A DNA stretch of 64,000 nucleotides from Artemisia argyi (lineage: Eukaryota > Streptophyta > Magnoliopsida > Asterales > Asteraceae), in contig CM060694.1 in assembly GCA_030686995.1 (NCBI GenBank), positions 88,588,762 to 88,652,761 of the forward strand. Reading direction: 5' to 3'. Positions 34,209-45,540 of the stretch are shown one piece after another. The position numbers were made by a program, and so were the translations under genes. The notes beneath the pieces are model-generated. The model was not told where the DNA came from. It made no database searches and saw only the letters and a program-made list of their open reading frames with translations. How positions within the stretch are numbered: position 1 is the stretch's first letter; each line of letters begins with the position of its first letter.

Positions 34209-34918
34209 TCAACCACAATGGGGTGTTGATTTGGATAAGGGGGGGGGGGGGCCCTTGGTTGTTGTTCCAGCCTGAGTAGTAATCGCTAGTAGGGGGTCTG
34301 TTTGGTTTACTTGAGGCTTGTTACGACGATCAAGGGCAGCATTGAGCTCTTGGAACCATTTTCCCATGTCATTTTGTTGTTCAGTAATGAGCTCGTCAAG
34401 CCTTTTCAATTTTAAGCTTTTTTCATGGGTGAAATGTCCAAGATCATCCTCAAAAGTGCTCCTTATTTTGAAGTCAGGACCTTTCTCTCCCTCCTCTTTT
34501 CTTACAAGATTTCCCCAAGGGGTAAAATCATCGTTTTGGTAGAAAGTTAATAGGGAGGGGTCATCGAAAATGTCATGGCTTGACAGGTACGCGCGTTCGG
34601 TAGTGGGCTCTCCTCCGCATTCCTCTATTTCATGCGGGCCCCCACAGTGGTTGAAAATCAAGTATGGATTTGATAGTGGTTTAGCTATTCGCGACCCTGC
34701 TAGGTATGATACCCTTTCGTGAAGCTTCCTTAGCCGATCCTCATATGAGAGTGTTTGCATGATTTCGGATATACTCATAGTCGAATCGGGTTCATCCCAG
34801 GTATCGTCTTGATCTTGAGCATATTACTCAATTCTATTCCACCCTTCCTCGGTGCTTAGATTGGCTATTTTCCCTTTTATCGAATTATTGATTCCATGTT
34901 GATCATTTTGGGAGACGT
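34209..34918 (-). pseudogene. gag: Element B gag, C-terminal part
   Basis: Open from 34778 to 34209, with in-frame continuation back to the D insertion (IANLSTEEGWNRIE then TAA). It contains a zinc-knuckle-like CGGPHEIEEC. The G13 run disrupts the frame at the end. The N-terminal part lies beyond element D at 38716-39487. Confidence 0.8.
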
Positions 34919-35408
34919 TGTTGATGACGTATAGTCTATATTTGGGCCACGAGCCCAAATGATAAACATCACTAAGGCCCAAATCCACCATGAGTGGGCT
35001 ATTATAACTTGGGCCGCATTGTTAACGGGATTGGGCTCACGTAGACCCAAGCCCAACCAAATTATTTATGGTCTAGATAAGGATCTTCTATCTATGGATA
35101 AGGATCCTTGGGCCGGATAAGCACCATGCGTGCGAAACGTAAGGAGCACGAAACCTACAAGGATTTTGCGCCTATATAAGGAATGACATAATTCTCATTA
35201 AAGGTACGATTCACAAACCCTAAAACTCTTTACGAGAACCCTAAAACCGATTACTTACTCTCACGCCGGAGGATAATCGTGGGAGACAATCCCACGATAA
35301 GCCTAACGGTGTTTGTTTATTTTCTTAGTGCGTAGGTTTCAAGCATTAAGAGCGAATTGATACGAGAGCAAGAGCCCAAACTAGGAACGCCCAACTTTTG
35401 TATCAACA
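34919..35408 (+). repeat. Element D 5' LTR (490 bp)
   Basis: Perfect short inverted ends TGTTGAT/ATCAACA. A TATA-like CTATATAAGG at 35172-35181 and a downstream CTAAAACTC/CCCTAAAACC leader fit a U3-R-U5 layout. No second copy lies in the window. Confidence 0.85.
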
Positions 35409-35410
35409 AG

Positions 35411-35429
35411 TGGCGCCATCCGTGGGACC
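35411..35429 (+). other. Element D primer binding site
   Basis: TGGCGCCATCCGTGGGACC, two bases after the LTR, typical of Tat/Retand-type gypsy elements. Confidence 0.85.
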
Positions 35430-35453
35430 AACACTAAGAACTAAGGAACTAGA

Positions 35454-36520
35454 ATGACGAAGAATAAAAATTCAAGCCAGCGGACTCCGCAGTTGGAAAA
35501 AACACGTGACCCCCAGTGGAAGAATCAACAGGATTCGACCCCTAGGCAGGCTTCTGGGACAACCAGTGCGCCTGGTCACCAAGAAACGGGACCAACCCTA
35601 CCTCTCCCAGCGGTAGAATTGCCTGTTAGGACTACCCAGGCCACCACCGTAGACCCGAGCGTTGAAGAACTCCAGTGCACCCTCTTCAATACTCCCCACC
35701 AAACGGCACCTATAGTGGACAACACTGTGCCGCCTGGCGCACCTAACCGAGATAGGGTGCCCAACACTGAGGCAGACATCCTTGCAGCGAATGAGGACGC
35801 ACCTGACCTAACATTGAGAAATTTTGTATCCTAAATTACAAAACTCTAACCGCCCTCATGCAAGAAGAAGCGAGGAGAAGGTCGAGTACGAGCCTGCAAG
35901 CCCGGCTCAACTTTGGTCCTGAACGCGAAGTATCACCACCGCGCCACCTATGAGGAAGACGCGAAAATAATGAAAGACGCACCACTATCCATGATAGGCT
36001 GGGTACGACATCTGACTCACAATATTCAGAGGAATATGAAGACGACGAGAGGCGCACTAATGTTCATTCCAGACTTGGTAGTTGAGGGATACAAGACATA
36101 TTAGGACCTCAACATTCACCAAGCGAAGGTTCCTCCAGGTCTTGGAGCAAAAGAGTTCACGACAGGTTAGGGAGAAGAATATCCCCAAGTGAAAGCCTTT
36201 CAAGCTCTTCCTCTGAAGGAAGCCGGCGCAAGCGCCGCAAAAGAGATTACTCTTCCTCCAACGAATCCTCGGACAACGAGGATAAGGAAACAGGACACTG
36301 GAAGTCTAGAGGAAGACGTCGCGAAGAAGAAGACGAAGACATGTCTCTCCCGTGGCGTCGATAGAAAGTTGATGCATTTACACGACTCATCAGCGATTAC
36401 TCCGATCATAAGAGAAGGCGCATGCCCACTAATGTTAAAACATATGATGGAACAGGTGATCCGGATGACCACCTAAAAATTTTCGAATCAGCTGCTACTA
36501 TCGAAAATTGGCCATAACTT
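35454..36520 (+). pseudogene. gag: Element D gag N-terminal region, decayed
   Basis: ATG at 35454 opens a 126-codon Pro/Thr-rich disordered segment that ends at TAA near 35832-35834. Frames after that are broken up to 36520. The region corresponds to the variable N-terminus of Tat-type gag. Confidence 0.6.
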
Positions 36521-38715
36521 GTGTGGTGCCATATTTTCAACTCTACCTTAGTAGGGAATGCGCGTACGTGGTTTAGTAAACTTCCACGAAGGAGCATCGG
36601 CGGGTTTGAAGAATTGCGGAAAGCATTCCATTTAAACTTCACCCAAAGAAAGAAGAGTGCTAAAAACCCTGTTGAACTAGCCAGAGTAAAACAACGCCAA
36701 GGGGAATCAACCAGAGCTTATATGGAATGCTTTAAAGATGAGTGTATACACGTCAAAGCGTGTCCTGAAGTCCTAAAAATTTCAGGGTTCATGAATGGGA
36801 TTAATAACCCAGAACTCATTCGGAAGCTAAACGACAAGGTTCCCCAAACTTTCGATGAGCTAATGAAGTGCACAAGATCCTTCATACAAGTAGAAGCAGC
36901 TGCCGTGGACAGTAAAAAAGGCTACTCAAATTATAGGCAACAAGAACAACCCAGGAGACAATCTAATGATCAGAATAGCAACCGCAGCAAGAATTATCGC
37001 AGTGGAAGAGATAATGACAAGTATACCCCTCTCACAAAGACTCCGAGGGAAATATTTGTAACAGAAGGTGCAAACTTCCCAAAGCCTCCGCCAATGCATA
37101 CCGCAGAGGATAAGCGCATAGGGAATGGATACTGCAAATATCATGGTCAAAAGGGTCATACAACTAACGAGTGTGTCCAGCTACGACAACTGATTGAAAA
37201 ATTAGTAAGGGAGGGTAAAATGGATCACCTCGTAAAAAACATTAAAGAAGGGAAGGACAAGCAAAGGAATGGAGGCAAGAAAGAACCTCCCAAAGATAAA
37301 GCGGACATCATCTACATGATACAGTCATGGCAACGCAAGACAAAACAAAAAGCCAGTCAAAAGTTCTCTCTAGAAAAGGAGATATCCTTCCCCACTCTAG
37401 CTGCGGACAACGCAGTAGTAGAGCCACTAACTATTGAAATACATACTGGGGGACACGAGATCCGCCGCATGTATATCGATGGGGGGGGGGGGAGGGGCAC
37501 CGCAGACATCCTATATGATCATTGCTTCAAAAGGCTACGACCTGAGATACAAAGTCAATTGATACCAGCCACAACGTCACTGACTGGATTCACAGGAGAA
37601 AAGATTTGGCCTATGGGGCAATTACGCTTACTCGTAGTTGTGGGCGATGAACAATACTCAACAGCAACGTGGGTAAATTTCATGGTAATCAAGTCTCCCT
37701 CACCATACAACGACATCATTGGGAGACCTGGAATATCATCCATGCGCGCTGTACCATCCACAGCACATGGGATGCTCAAATTTCCAGTGGAAGGAGGAAT
37801 TGTCACCCTCTACAACACCACAGTACCACCCAAAGAATGGAACGCAGTAACCAGTGAGGTGGAGAATATTCCAGAACAGCGCGCAGAAAAAACATCAAAC
37901 TTAAAGGTCGCTATTCATCCCGATTACCCAGATCAACAAATATCGATTGGGGGATCTTTATCTGACAAAGGTAAAGCAGCTGTGTGCGCACTCTTGCAAA
38001 AGAACCTGAATATCTTTGCGTGGGAACCAAAGCACATGACCGGAGTGCCACGCTCTATCATGGATCACAAGCTACAAATCCGACAAGGATATCCCCCAAT
38101 ACGACAGAAGAAGCGCGACCAGGCACCAGATCGCGCAAAAGCTATTCTGGAAGAAGTACATAAACTTGTAGACGCAGGCATTATGCACGAAGTATACTAT
38201 CACGACTGGCTCTCTAATCCAGTGATGGTAAAGAAGAGTGATGGCAGTTGGAGGATGTGCGTTGAATTCACAGACCTCAACAAGGCATGCCCACAGGACT
38301 GCTATCCACTGCTGGAGATAGACTGGAAAGTAGAATCCCTGTGCGGATATCCTTTCAAGTGCTTCCTAGACGCATACAAAGGATACCATCAAATCCAGAT
38401 GGCAGTGGAGGACGAAGAAAAAAAAGCTTTCCACACAAGTCAAGGGGTCTATTGCTACACGAAAATGCCTTTTGGCCTAAAAAACGCAGGCTCAACATAC
38501 CAGCGATTGGTGGACACGGCTTTCGAAAAACAAGTAGGTCGAAACTTGGAAGTCTACGTTGACGACCTTGTCATCAATAGCCACACAGAGGATGAATTGG
38601 TGCGTGACATCGAGGAAACATTCAAAACATTGGGAAAAATAAACATGAAGTTAAATCCCAAGAAGTGCAACTTTGGCGCGATAGAAGGCATGTTCCTTGG
38701 GTACTTAATTGAACC
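36521..38715 (+). pseudogene. gag-pol: Element D gag-protease-RT (partial)
   Basis: One long frame with the retrotransposon gag domain (FNSTLVGNARTWFSKLPRRS; MNGINNPELIRKL), zinc knuckle CKYHGQKGHTTNEC, a protease whose active-site strand reads YIDGGGGRG over a 12-G run (37481-37492), and RT with VKKSDGSWRMCVEFTDLNKA, FLDAYKGYHQIQMAVEDEEK, MPFGLKNAGSTYQRLVD and YVDDLVINS. It ends at GMFLGYL, where B sequence takes over; the ORF formally runs on to 38782 in B DNA. Missing RNase H and integrase make it non-functional. Confidence 0.88.
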
Positions 38716-39487
38716 AGTTGTCATAGAAGATTTAGACAAGAAGCCAAAGTTCGATGCCATGATGGGGAACTTGCCTTATTAGGTCCTTGTATCTAGTCCA
38801 TGATCTATATATGGGTTCGTCTTTTCCCTTACGAAAATGGAGGATCCTATCCCTAAACGCCCAGGTTTTTCTTGCAGGGAAGAATTTCTCGTAAAACTTA
38901 GAGATAAGCTGCTCCCATGTAAAAATAGACTCAGAGGGAAGTTTATCGTACCAATCCTTGGCTTTTTCTTGAAGGGTAAAGGGAAAGAACCATAGTCGGG
39001 ATGTGTCTCTAGTGGCCCCATCCGCATGGAGAGTGTCCACTATCTTTAAGTAATCCCTAATATGTTGTATTGGATCATCGGTTTGCAATCCGCGAAACCT
39101 GCATACATCTTGGACAAGCCAAACATCATTTGCATGCAAGACCTCATTGGTACGTTTGTTTTGGAAGACAATGGCATTAGAGAAGCCGCGAGGGTTCGGG
39201 GAGGAATAATCCTTAAGGCGCTTAGGCGTGGCAATTTCAGGAGTGTCCATATCGCGGCTGGATTGGGAGCTAGGGGATGTAAAGTGATGATCTGAATTTT
39301 CTTTAGAGAGGGCTTCATCAAAGTTGATGGTTGTGCTGGATGGTTCGGGTGTTGGAAGAGATTGCCTTAGCCTACGCATTTCCCTTTCAGGTTCTGCATA
39401 AGGAGAGACAAGATTTCTTAAGGAACTACGACTTCTGGTGACTCTAAGATTAGAAAGATCTTCATTTGCCATGATGGCGGGTGGCAA
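38716..39487 (-). pseudogene. gag: Element B gag, N-terminal part
   Basis: Start MPPAIMANEDLSNLRVTRSR, then the gag capsid region (DDPIQHIRDYLKIVDTLHAD; KDWYDKLPSESIFTWEQLIS; YRSWTRYKDLIRQVPHHGIE). An in-frame TAA near 38732-38734 sits where A encodes Gln-Ile-Phe-Tyr (LLV-*-IFYDN). Continues at 34918 across element D. Confidence 0.85.
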
Positions 39488-39618
39488 AGGTTACGAACAC
39501 AGAAACGAAGAAATAAGATAGACTAAAGAAACCTATAAAAATAAAATAAAAATCTTACTTGAAAGGAATCTAGCAAGTAGACCTAATAAAAAGAAATTCT
39601 AACCTAGACAATAACTAT

Positions 39619-39636
39619 TCCCCGGCAGCGGCGCCA
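39619..39636 (-). other. Element B primer binding site
   Basis: Minus strand TGGCGCCGCTGCCGGGGA, 6 bp from the 5' LTR; identical to that of A. Confidence 0.9.
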
Positions 39637-39642
39637 AAAACT

Positions 39643-41081
39643 TGATGTATGGAATTGCACCCTCGCAAAAGGTTTTACCTCTCAAGGGATCTTGAGAAGC
39701 TTGCAATCCCCACCAGGCAGTGTACCTGTTCGTTGTAGTATAGTATAGTGACAAGTACCGGGGGATTGATCGTTCAACTGAGGAATAGTGTTCGCTAGGA
39801 TTAAAAGATCTACTAAACTAGGTCTAAGGGTGAGGGATGATTCTTTTTGTGTTTTTGTATTTTTATTAAAGCAAGTAAAATCTCGGGTTCTGAAGGAGTG
39901 GGCGGAATTAGTTGCTGGTCAACTAACCCAATTAACTAAAGATGCAAATAAAATAAAATAAACTTAAACTAAATGTGTGGTGTAAACAATAATAAGAGAA
40001 AATGTGTTTACTTAGATTTCATTACTCCCTAGATATCTTTTAGCGGTTGATTAGCTTGTTACAATTGCATGGATGACGGGTTATATTCCTTAATACCAGT
40101 CGTAGGGCCGTGTACGAAATTCCCTAACTCTATAAGCTCCTACTTCACTCCTATGTCAAGCCGACTAAAAGCTCCTAACATGGGATCACTAGAATTCGCT
40201 TATGCATTAAATACAACCATTAAATTGTAGTACACCTCCGATCATGTTTCTTAAGACGTTCAAGCAAGTTACCAATTGGAAGTCTGCCAGTTTTCTTAAG
40301 CCTAACATCGAATACAATCATCCACAACAACTATAAACAAACCATCAACCAATAATCAAAATCTAGGTTTCATTACATCTAAGCAAACACAAGAAAAACC
40401 TAGCCTAGCATGTTAAAAAGAAGACAAGCATAATATAGAATCAAACAACACATAGACATATTGAATGATTATTGGAAAACTTATCTTCAATTGAACATGG
40501 ACGGAACAAGGGTTGAAACCCTTATTATTACAGAAAATTTGTCTAGGGTTTGCACAAAGAAGTTCTCCAAAAGTTCTACACTCAATGAATGAAAATTAGA
40601 AAACTATATATAGATTTTACACCTTGATGGCGTCACGTTATAGCTTGTGACGCCGTCAACTCGCCGCCAAGATAAAATTCGTATTGCCTAGATCTACTTC
40701 TGACGCCGTCATGTGTAATTTTACTCTGGGCCTCACATGTATTCTGACACTGACGGCCTTGGTGACGCCGTCAGGCCAAATTGCCTTGAAATTGTTCTGG
40801 GCCGTCATGTGTATTTTCTATATCCACCTCTTTTGCCAAGCTTGACGCCATCACTTGTGTAACCTTGATGCCGTCAGGTACTGTTCCCAGCAAGGATTTT
40901 GAGACTTTGTCATTTTCTTCACTAAATTGCTCCAAAAACGTCCAAAATGCTTCCTTTTCCAGATTTCTTCTTAAAAGTACCTAAAATGACAAAAGGAACG
41001 ATTTAGGGCAATAATTGATCAAATAATCACGAATTCCGGCTTAAATGACCCCCCAAAAGCGGTACCCTTTTCGCCTTATCA
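39643..41081 (-). repeat. Element B 5' LTR (1439 bp)
   Basis: Pairs with 17730-19169. TATA box at about 40604-40613 (minus). Motif array at 40624-40880 includes several sites decayed by single changes (for example TGATGGCGTCA and TGACGCCATCA). Confidence 0.92.
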
Positions 41082-41148
41082 GGACCAAACTCAAAGAATC
41101 CATTTTTGTGCATCTTGAACACAATTTCATCCTTATAAGATTTTAAAC
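41082..41148 (-). pseudogene. PB1-like MULE transposase N-terminus, M2 copy, proximal part
   Basis: Minus strand reads DEIVFKMHKNGFFEFG and joins in frame, across B, with LRYVEGSVYKLF at 17729. A splice-acceptor-like GGCAG precedes it at about 41149-41153, hinting at an upstream exon. Confidence 0.55.
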
Positions 41149-41337
41149 CTGCCACTGTTTAAATTCGAACATCAAGAGTCAATTAAAGTAAAAAACTATT
41201 CAAACATGAAGTCTAAAGAGTTATGCCAAACACAGCTACATGGCACTCAATTATGGCAGTCAATCATGGCACTCAATATCAGTACATAACAATCTATAAA
41301 AAAGATAGCAAATAAATTGATACATAAATGAATTATA

Positions 41338-41874
41338 TTAGATTAACATACCATGATCCGCACGCTCTTCCTTCCCCTCCCTCTTCCTGCCACTTCCAAC
41401 AGGCCTTCCCCTCTTCCTTATGGGTGACATTGTACTCGGTTTATCAGTCCCCTCCCTCTTCCTCCCACTCCCAACAGGCCTTCACCTCTTCTTTTTCTCT
41501 GACATTGTAATGGGATTATCGATTGGTACTGAAAAAACCTACTTTTTTTTCCTTCCCCTCCCTCTTTTTTTCTCTTCAACTGCAACTACTTCACTGGCTG
41601 TTCCACTACCACTTCCAAGGGTAGGAATAGATAGCGCACCACTACCACCCATGTTTGGTTCGTTGAAAGTTTTGGTCCACATCCATTGAAGAATAACTGA
41701 TATCATTTCCTTCCCTATGTTTGCATACGAACCATACTTGGCAATTATTTCATCACCAAATGTATCCACAACTTCCTCAAACACTTTATCATTTAATAAA
41801 ACTTTCCCCCAAAAATTTTCCTGTGTTTCCTCGCCCCCAATCAACACAGACTTTCCCTTATCGTTGTTTGCCAT
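41338..41874 (-). pseudogene. AT-hook repeat protein carried by M2
   Basis: Starts MANNDKGKSVLIGGEETQEN and is closely similar to the M1 protein through LQWMWTKTFNEPNMGGSGAL. Three AT-hook-like units follow (KKRGRGRKKK, KR-*-RPVGSGRKR and KRGRPVGSGRKR) with frame loss after the first and an in-frame TGA replacing the Gly codon in the second. The final unit ends at 41338-41340. Same gene, order and strand as M1, which supports it being a resident gene of this transposon family. Confidence 0.62.
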
Positions 41875-42107
41875 ACACGGGTTTGATTGTGCCGTGTTTA
41901 TTTTATTTTATTTATTTATTTTTGTAAACCTAAGGTGACTATTGATTATCACTTTGAAATGAACAACGAGGTTGGTTTGGCAGTTAATGTTCGATGAAAA
42001 AGCCTACTCTAGTAATCCGGTTACTTTAATGAAGTTTATTTTAATTTGCAAATATAGTCCTTGAAGTATACTTGGCGGGTATTAATCTAGACTTGCAATT
42101 TACCCCT

Positions 42108-42297
42108 TCACAAAATTTGCAGCAGTATTAAAAGAAAACCTGCAGCAGCATAAATTTTAACTAGCAGTGTTAACCTGCAGCAGTTGTAATTCCTTAAAGC
42201 AGTGTTAACCATACATTTGCCCCACTTTGGCTGTTGTGGGTGATGGTTGAGTGGATTTGGTGGGGAGATGATATGGAAATGTATAGTGTATAAAAAA
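42108..42297. other. Spacer between M2 and E with GCAGCAG / GCAGTGTTAACC cluster
   Basis: No gene. Four to five copies of GCAGCAG or GCAGTGTTAACC at 42118-42212 resemble the GCAGTGGTAAC motif that is dispersed through element E next door; they may be a relic of an older related element. Confidence 0.5.
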
Positions 42298-42775
42298 TGT
42301 TGGGAATTATTCTATCAGTTACCACGGTGAGTGAAGATATTACAACTGCAAGAAGATTGTACTTGCAGTGGAAACTCATTACCACTGCAAGAACAAATAT
42401 TACCACTGCTCACTTGTTAGCTGTTAGAGAAACGCGTATTGATAAACATAGAAAAGATTTTGTGTATATCTTATTCTATTAGTATTATACTTATCTTGTA
42501 CAAGAGGACTCCTTGTTGTATAAAAGGAGATCCTAGATGATAACTTATATATACGTTTTTCTTAGAGCTTCAAGGTGTAACCCTAGTGATATCTCAGATC
42601 ACTCGTATTATTATTATTAATAATATTGGAGCTAGTCGTTTTGTTATATTCATTGTTCATACATTGTTTCACTTACAATTAATCTTCTAAGTATCATTAA
42701 GTAGATTCCGCATACTTAGTGGTATCACTCAAAGTATCATTATCAACACAAGTTCAAGGTGTTCACGATCCAACA
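42298..42775 (+). repeat. Element E 5' LTR
   Basis: TGTTGGG...CCAACA; TATAAAAG at 42519-42526. The U3 start is rich in GTTACCAC, ATTACCACTGC and GCAGTGGAAAC. No difference from the 3' LTR on full line-by-line comparison. Confidence 0.96.
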
Positions 42776-42777
42776 AG

Positions 42778-42789
42778 TGGTATCAGAGC
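42778..42789 (+). other. Element E primer binding site
   Basis: TGGTATCAGAGC, complementary to the initiator tRNA-Met 3' end, as usual in copia elements. Confidence 0.92.
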
Positions 42790-42820
42790 AAGGCTTTGAT
42801 ATTTTGATTTAGAAGATCCT

Positions 42821-45526
42821 ATGGCAGATTCAAAAGAAACAATGGAGACAGAAACAAGCCAATCTAATATTGCTGCAAAGCTTCCCAAGCTTAAAATTAA
42901 TGACTTTGAGATGTGGAGGCTTATGATTGAACAATTCTTTATGGTTCAAGACTACACATTATGGGAGATCATAACGTGTGGAAATTCATTCAAACCTGGT
43001 ACAACTGTTGAGACAGTTGGTGGCAAGCCAGTAACAAAAGTAAATGCTGGTCCAGTTACAAATGATGAAAGAAACCAACTTAAGAATGATTTGAAGGCTA
43101 GAGGTTTGCTATTGATGGCTCTACCCAGAGAACAAGTCCAGGCTTTTACCAAATACAAGGATGCAAAGACCCTCTTTGATGAGATATGTGAAGTATTTGG
43201 TGGTAATGACTATACCAAGAAAACTCAAAAGACTCTACTGAAGCAGACCTATGAGAATTTTGGCTCATCAAGCAATGAATCTCTTGATAGCATATTCACA
43301 AGGCTTCAAAAGATTGTAACTCAGCTGACTGCTTTTGGAATTGAGGTAGAAAAGGAAGACCTCAATCTTAAATTTTTAAGAAGTTTACCTGCTGAGTTTG
43401 ATACAAATGTTGCTGTATGGGAGGACAAGTCAGATCTTGAGACAATGAAGCTTAATGATGTGTACAATAACTTCAAAGTTATTGAACAAAAACTTAAGAA
43501 AGCTGGCAAGTTGAAGACAAGTTCTGCAGGAGTTGCACTCATATCATCATCAGGTAATGACAGTTCTGATGATGAAAGTGACAGTGATGATGACAGTGGT
43601 AACATGATTGTTTCCACTGGTAATGGAAATGTTTCCACTAGGAGCTCAAAGAAGCAGATTGCAGGACTAAGTGATGCTACTTTCTATGCCTTCATATCCA
43701 GCCATGTGGGTGGTTCAATCCTCAATCATGAGGACTTGGATCAAATTGATGAAGATGATATGGAGGAGATGGACATCAAATGGCAGGTTGCATTGCTCAG
43801 CTTAAGATCAAAGAAGTTCTGGAAGAAGACAGGGAGAAAGATTCATATAAGTGGAGATGAGACTGTAGGTTTTGATAAAAAGAAGGTGGAGTGCTATAAC
43901 TGTCACAAGAAGGGGCACTTTGCAAGAGAATGCAGAAAACCAAGGAAATCTGACAATAAGTCAACTTGGTACAAGAAGGAAAAGACCAAAGAACCTACAA
44001 CAGAAGAGCCAAAGGTGCTATTGGCTATTGATGGAGTAAGCTTTGATTGGAGCGTTATGGGTCAGAATGGAGAAGATGATACAGAATCTGCAATGCTAGC
44101 CACTGAGCATGCACTCATGGCTTTCTCTGACTCTGAGGTATATACTGATAATGCTTGTTCTAAAAACTGTAAGGCTGCTAAAGAGTTAGAGGTTTCTAAA
44201 ACACAATATGATGAACTGATGCTAGATTTACATCATACTAATTATAATTTAGCAAATCATAAAAGAGGTCTAGGTGTTTTAGAAAAGCAGATAGAGCATT
44301 ATAGGGCTAATGAATCTAAGTTCAGAGATGATATTGCTGTTTTAAAAAGAGACTTAGATTTTTATCTTGAAGTAAATAAAGCTCTTAGGGAAGAGATTGA
44401 GAAAGTTAAAAAGGCTAGTGAGAACATTGAGATTACTAAGAAAACACTAGACCATCAATCCAAGAGCATTGACAAAATTTGGGAAGCCCAAATTGTGAGC
44501 AAAGCTAAATCAGGTCTTGGATACAATACTGTTCCACCACCTCTAAGAGGTGTTCCAGCACCTCCTGGTATTGATCTAGCTCACACAGGCTTAGAAGAAT
44601 TTCAGGATCCACCCATGACCTATGGACCAAAATTTGTTAAACCAGTTGAAACTGAAAAGGTTCAGGTTGAGGTTGAGACTTTTGATAGTGCTAGTGACTC
44701 ATCTCTTAAAGATGAATGTTTGAATGTTGAGTCTAAAACTAGTGTTACTGAAAATGTTAAAGTTGAGGAAAGTAAAAGCATTCCTGAAGATGTTAAAGAG
44801 AAGCCTAGAACACAGTCTAATTTCAATAGGTCTACTACTAGGTATGCTGAAATGTACAGGGATAGGCCTAAATCTCCTAGAGGTAACATGAGAAGTTGGA
44901 ATCATGTTAAAACTAGATAGTTTGGTAGTGACTTTGTGTTTAACAATAAGGCTTGTCATATATGTGGTAGCTTTGACCATTTAGCTAAAGACTGTACCTA
45001 CCACATGGGAAGAAGGGAAGTTTTTACAAGGGTGAATGGATCAAATTCTAATAAAATGACTCACCCAAATCCCCTAAGCAAAATGGTTCCCAGGTCTGTT
45101 ATGCTTAACACTGGCATTAAACATGTTTCCACTGCTAGACCAGCAGTTACCACTGCCAGAAGTAATAACAGAGTTTATCCTAAGTCCCCTGTCACTTCTT
45201 TTGTTAAATCTTACCAAACAGGGAAAAAGACTTATTTTGAAAAGAATGATCACAAGAACCACATGTGGAGACCAAAATTTTCAAATCCAGCAGTTTCCAC
45301 TGCTAGGCATGCAGTTACCACTGCATGACCAATTGTTTCCACTGATGTTCAAAAGAAAAGGGTAAACTTGGGAAAAGCTGTTAAGGCCTCAGCTCGTTGG
45401 GAATGGAAACCAAAAGGAACAACAAACAATCCCAATGGTGTATCAATGACCTTTGATAGATATAATTATATTGATACACGAGGCAGATCCAAGTCATTTG
45501 TGGCTTGGGTCCCCAAAAGGTACTAA
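42821..45526 (+). pseudogene. gag: Element E gag, interrupted by TAG and TGA
   Basis: One frame of about 900 codons from ATG 42821 to TAA 45524-45526, with in-frame stops TAG 44918-44920 and TGA 45326-45328. It has the copia gag (UBN2-type) region (KINDFEMWRLMIEQFF; LDSIFTRLQKIVTQLTAFG), a zinc knuckle CYNCHKKGHFARECRKP, a long coiled coil (about residues 450-550) and, after the first stop, a second zinc knuckle CHICGSFDHLAKDC. Repeated VSTA and VTTA peptides near the end come from the dispersed TTTCCACTG/TTACCACTG motif lying in frame. Because the first product still has capsid and one knuckle, the truncated gag could be functional. Confidence 0.88.
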
Positions 45527-45540
45527 TTCCTTTATGATGT

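Larger units (their letters stand above)
34919..38715 (+). mobile_element. Element D: Tat-like Ty3/gypsy element, 3'-truncated, inserted in B gag
   Basis: The 5' LTR (34919-35408, TGTTGAT...ATCAACA), the PBS, gag, protease and most of RT are present. At about 38708-38717 D stops inside RT (after GMFLGYL) and the gag of B resumes exactly where it left off. No 3' LTR, integrase, RNase H or 5-bp duplication is seen: B flanks read GACGT on the left and CCAGT on the right. Either the right half was deleted back to the insertion point or the insertion was incomplete. Confidence 0.85.
17730..41081 (-). mobile_element. Element B: Athila-like Ty3/gypsy LTR retrotransposon, inserted in M2
   Basis: LTRs at 39643-41081 (5') and 17730-19169 (3'), starting TGATG and ending TATCA, flanked by the perfect 5-bp duplication GGACC (17725-17729 and 41082-41086). 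Primer binding site TGGCGCCGCTGCCGGGGA adjoins the 5' LTR. Order gag, protease, reverse transcriptase, RNase H, integrase, as in Ty3/gypsy. Element A (20582-29258) and element D (34919 to about 38715) are inserted inside. B is dead: it has stops in gag, RNase H and integrase, and a gag interrupted by D. Confidence 0.93.
15173..42107. mobile_element. Element M2: MULE-like transposon split by nested retrotransposons
   Basis: Outer ends are GGGTAAACTGCAAAAA at 15173 and its inverted counterpart TTGCAATTTACCC ending near 42107. The M2 sequence itself is 15173-17729 plus 41082-42107 (about 3.6 kb); the rest is element B and what is nested in it. Cargo: a HROB-like OB-fold gene (+), a PB1-like transposase N-terminus (-) and an AT-hook gene (-). 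The last two are shared with M1 in the same order and orientation. No DDE transposase is present. The inverted repeats are short or diverged compared with M1, and no clear target duplication was found. Confidence 0.65.

Noticed and set aside
43321..44980. Antisense ORFs within E gag (43638-43321, 44889-44662, 44980-44699)
   Set aside because: Shadows of a conserved sense gene; unlike 49285-49752 they have no TATA box and no counterpart in G.
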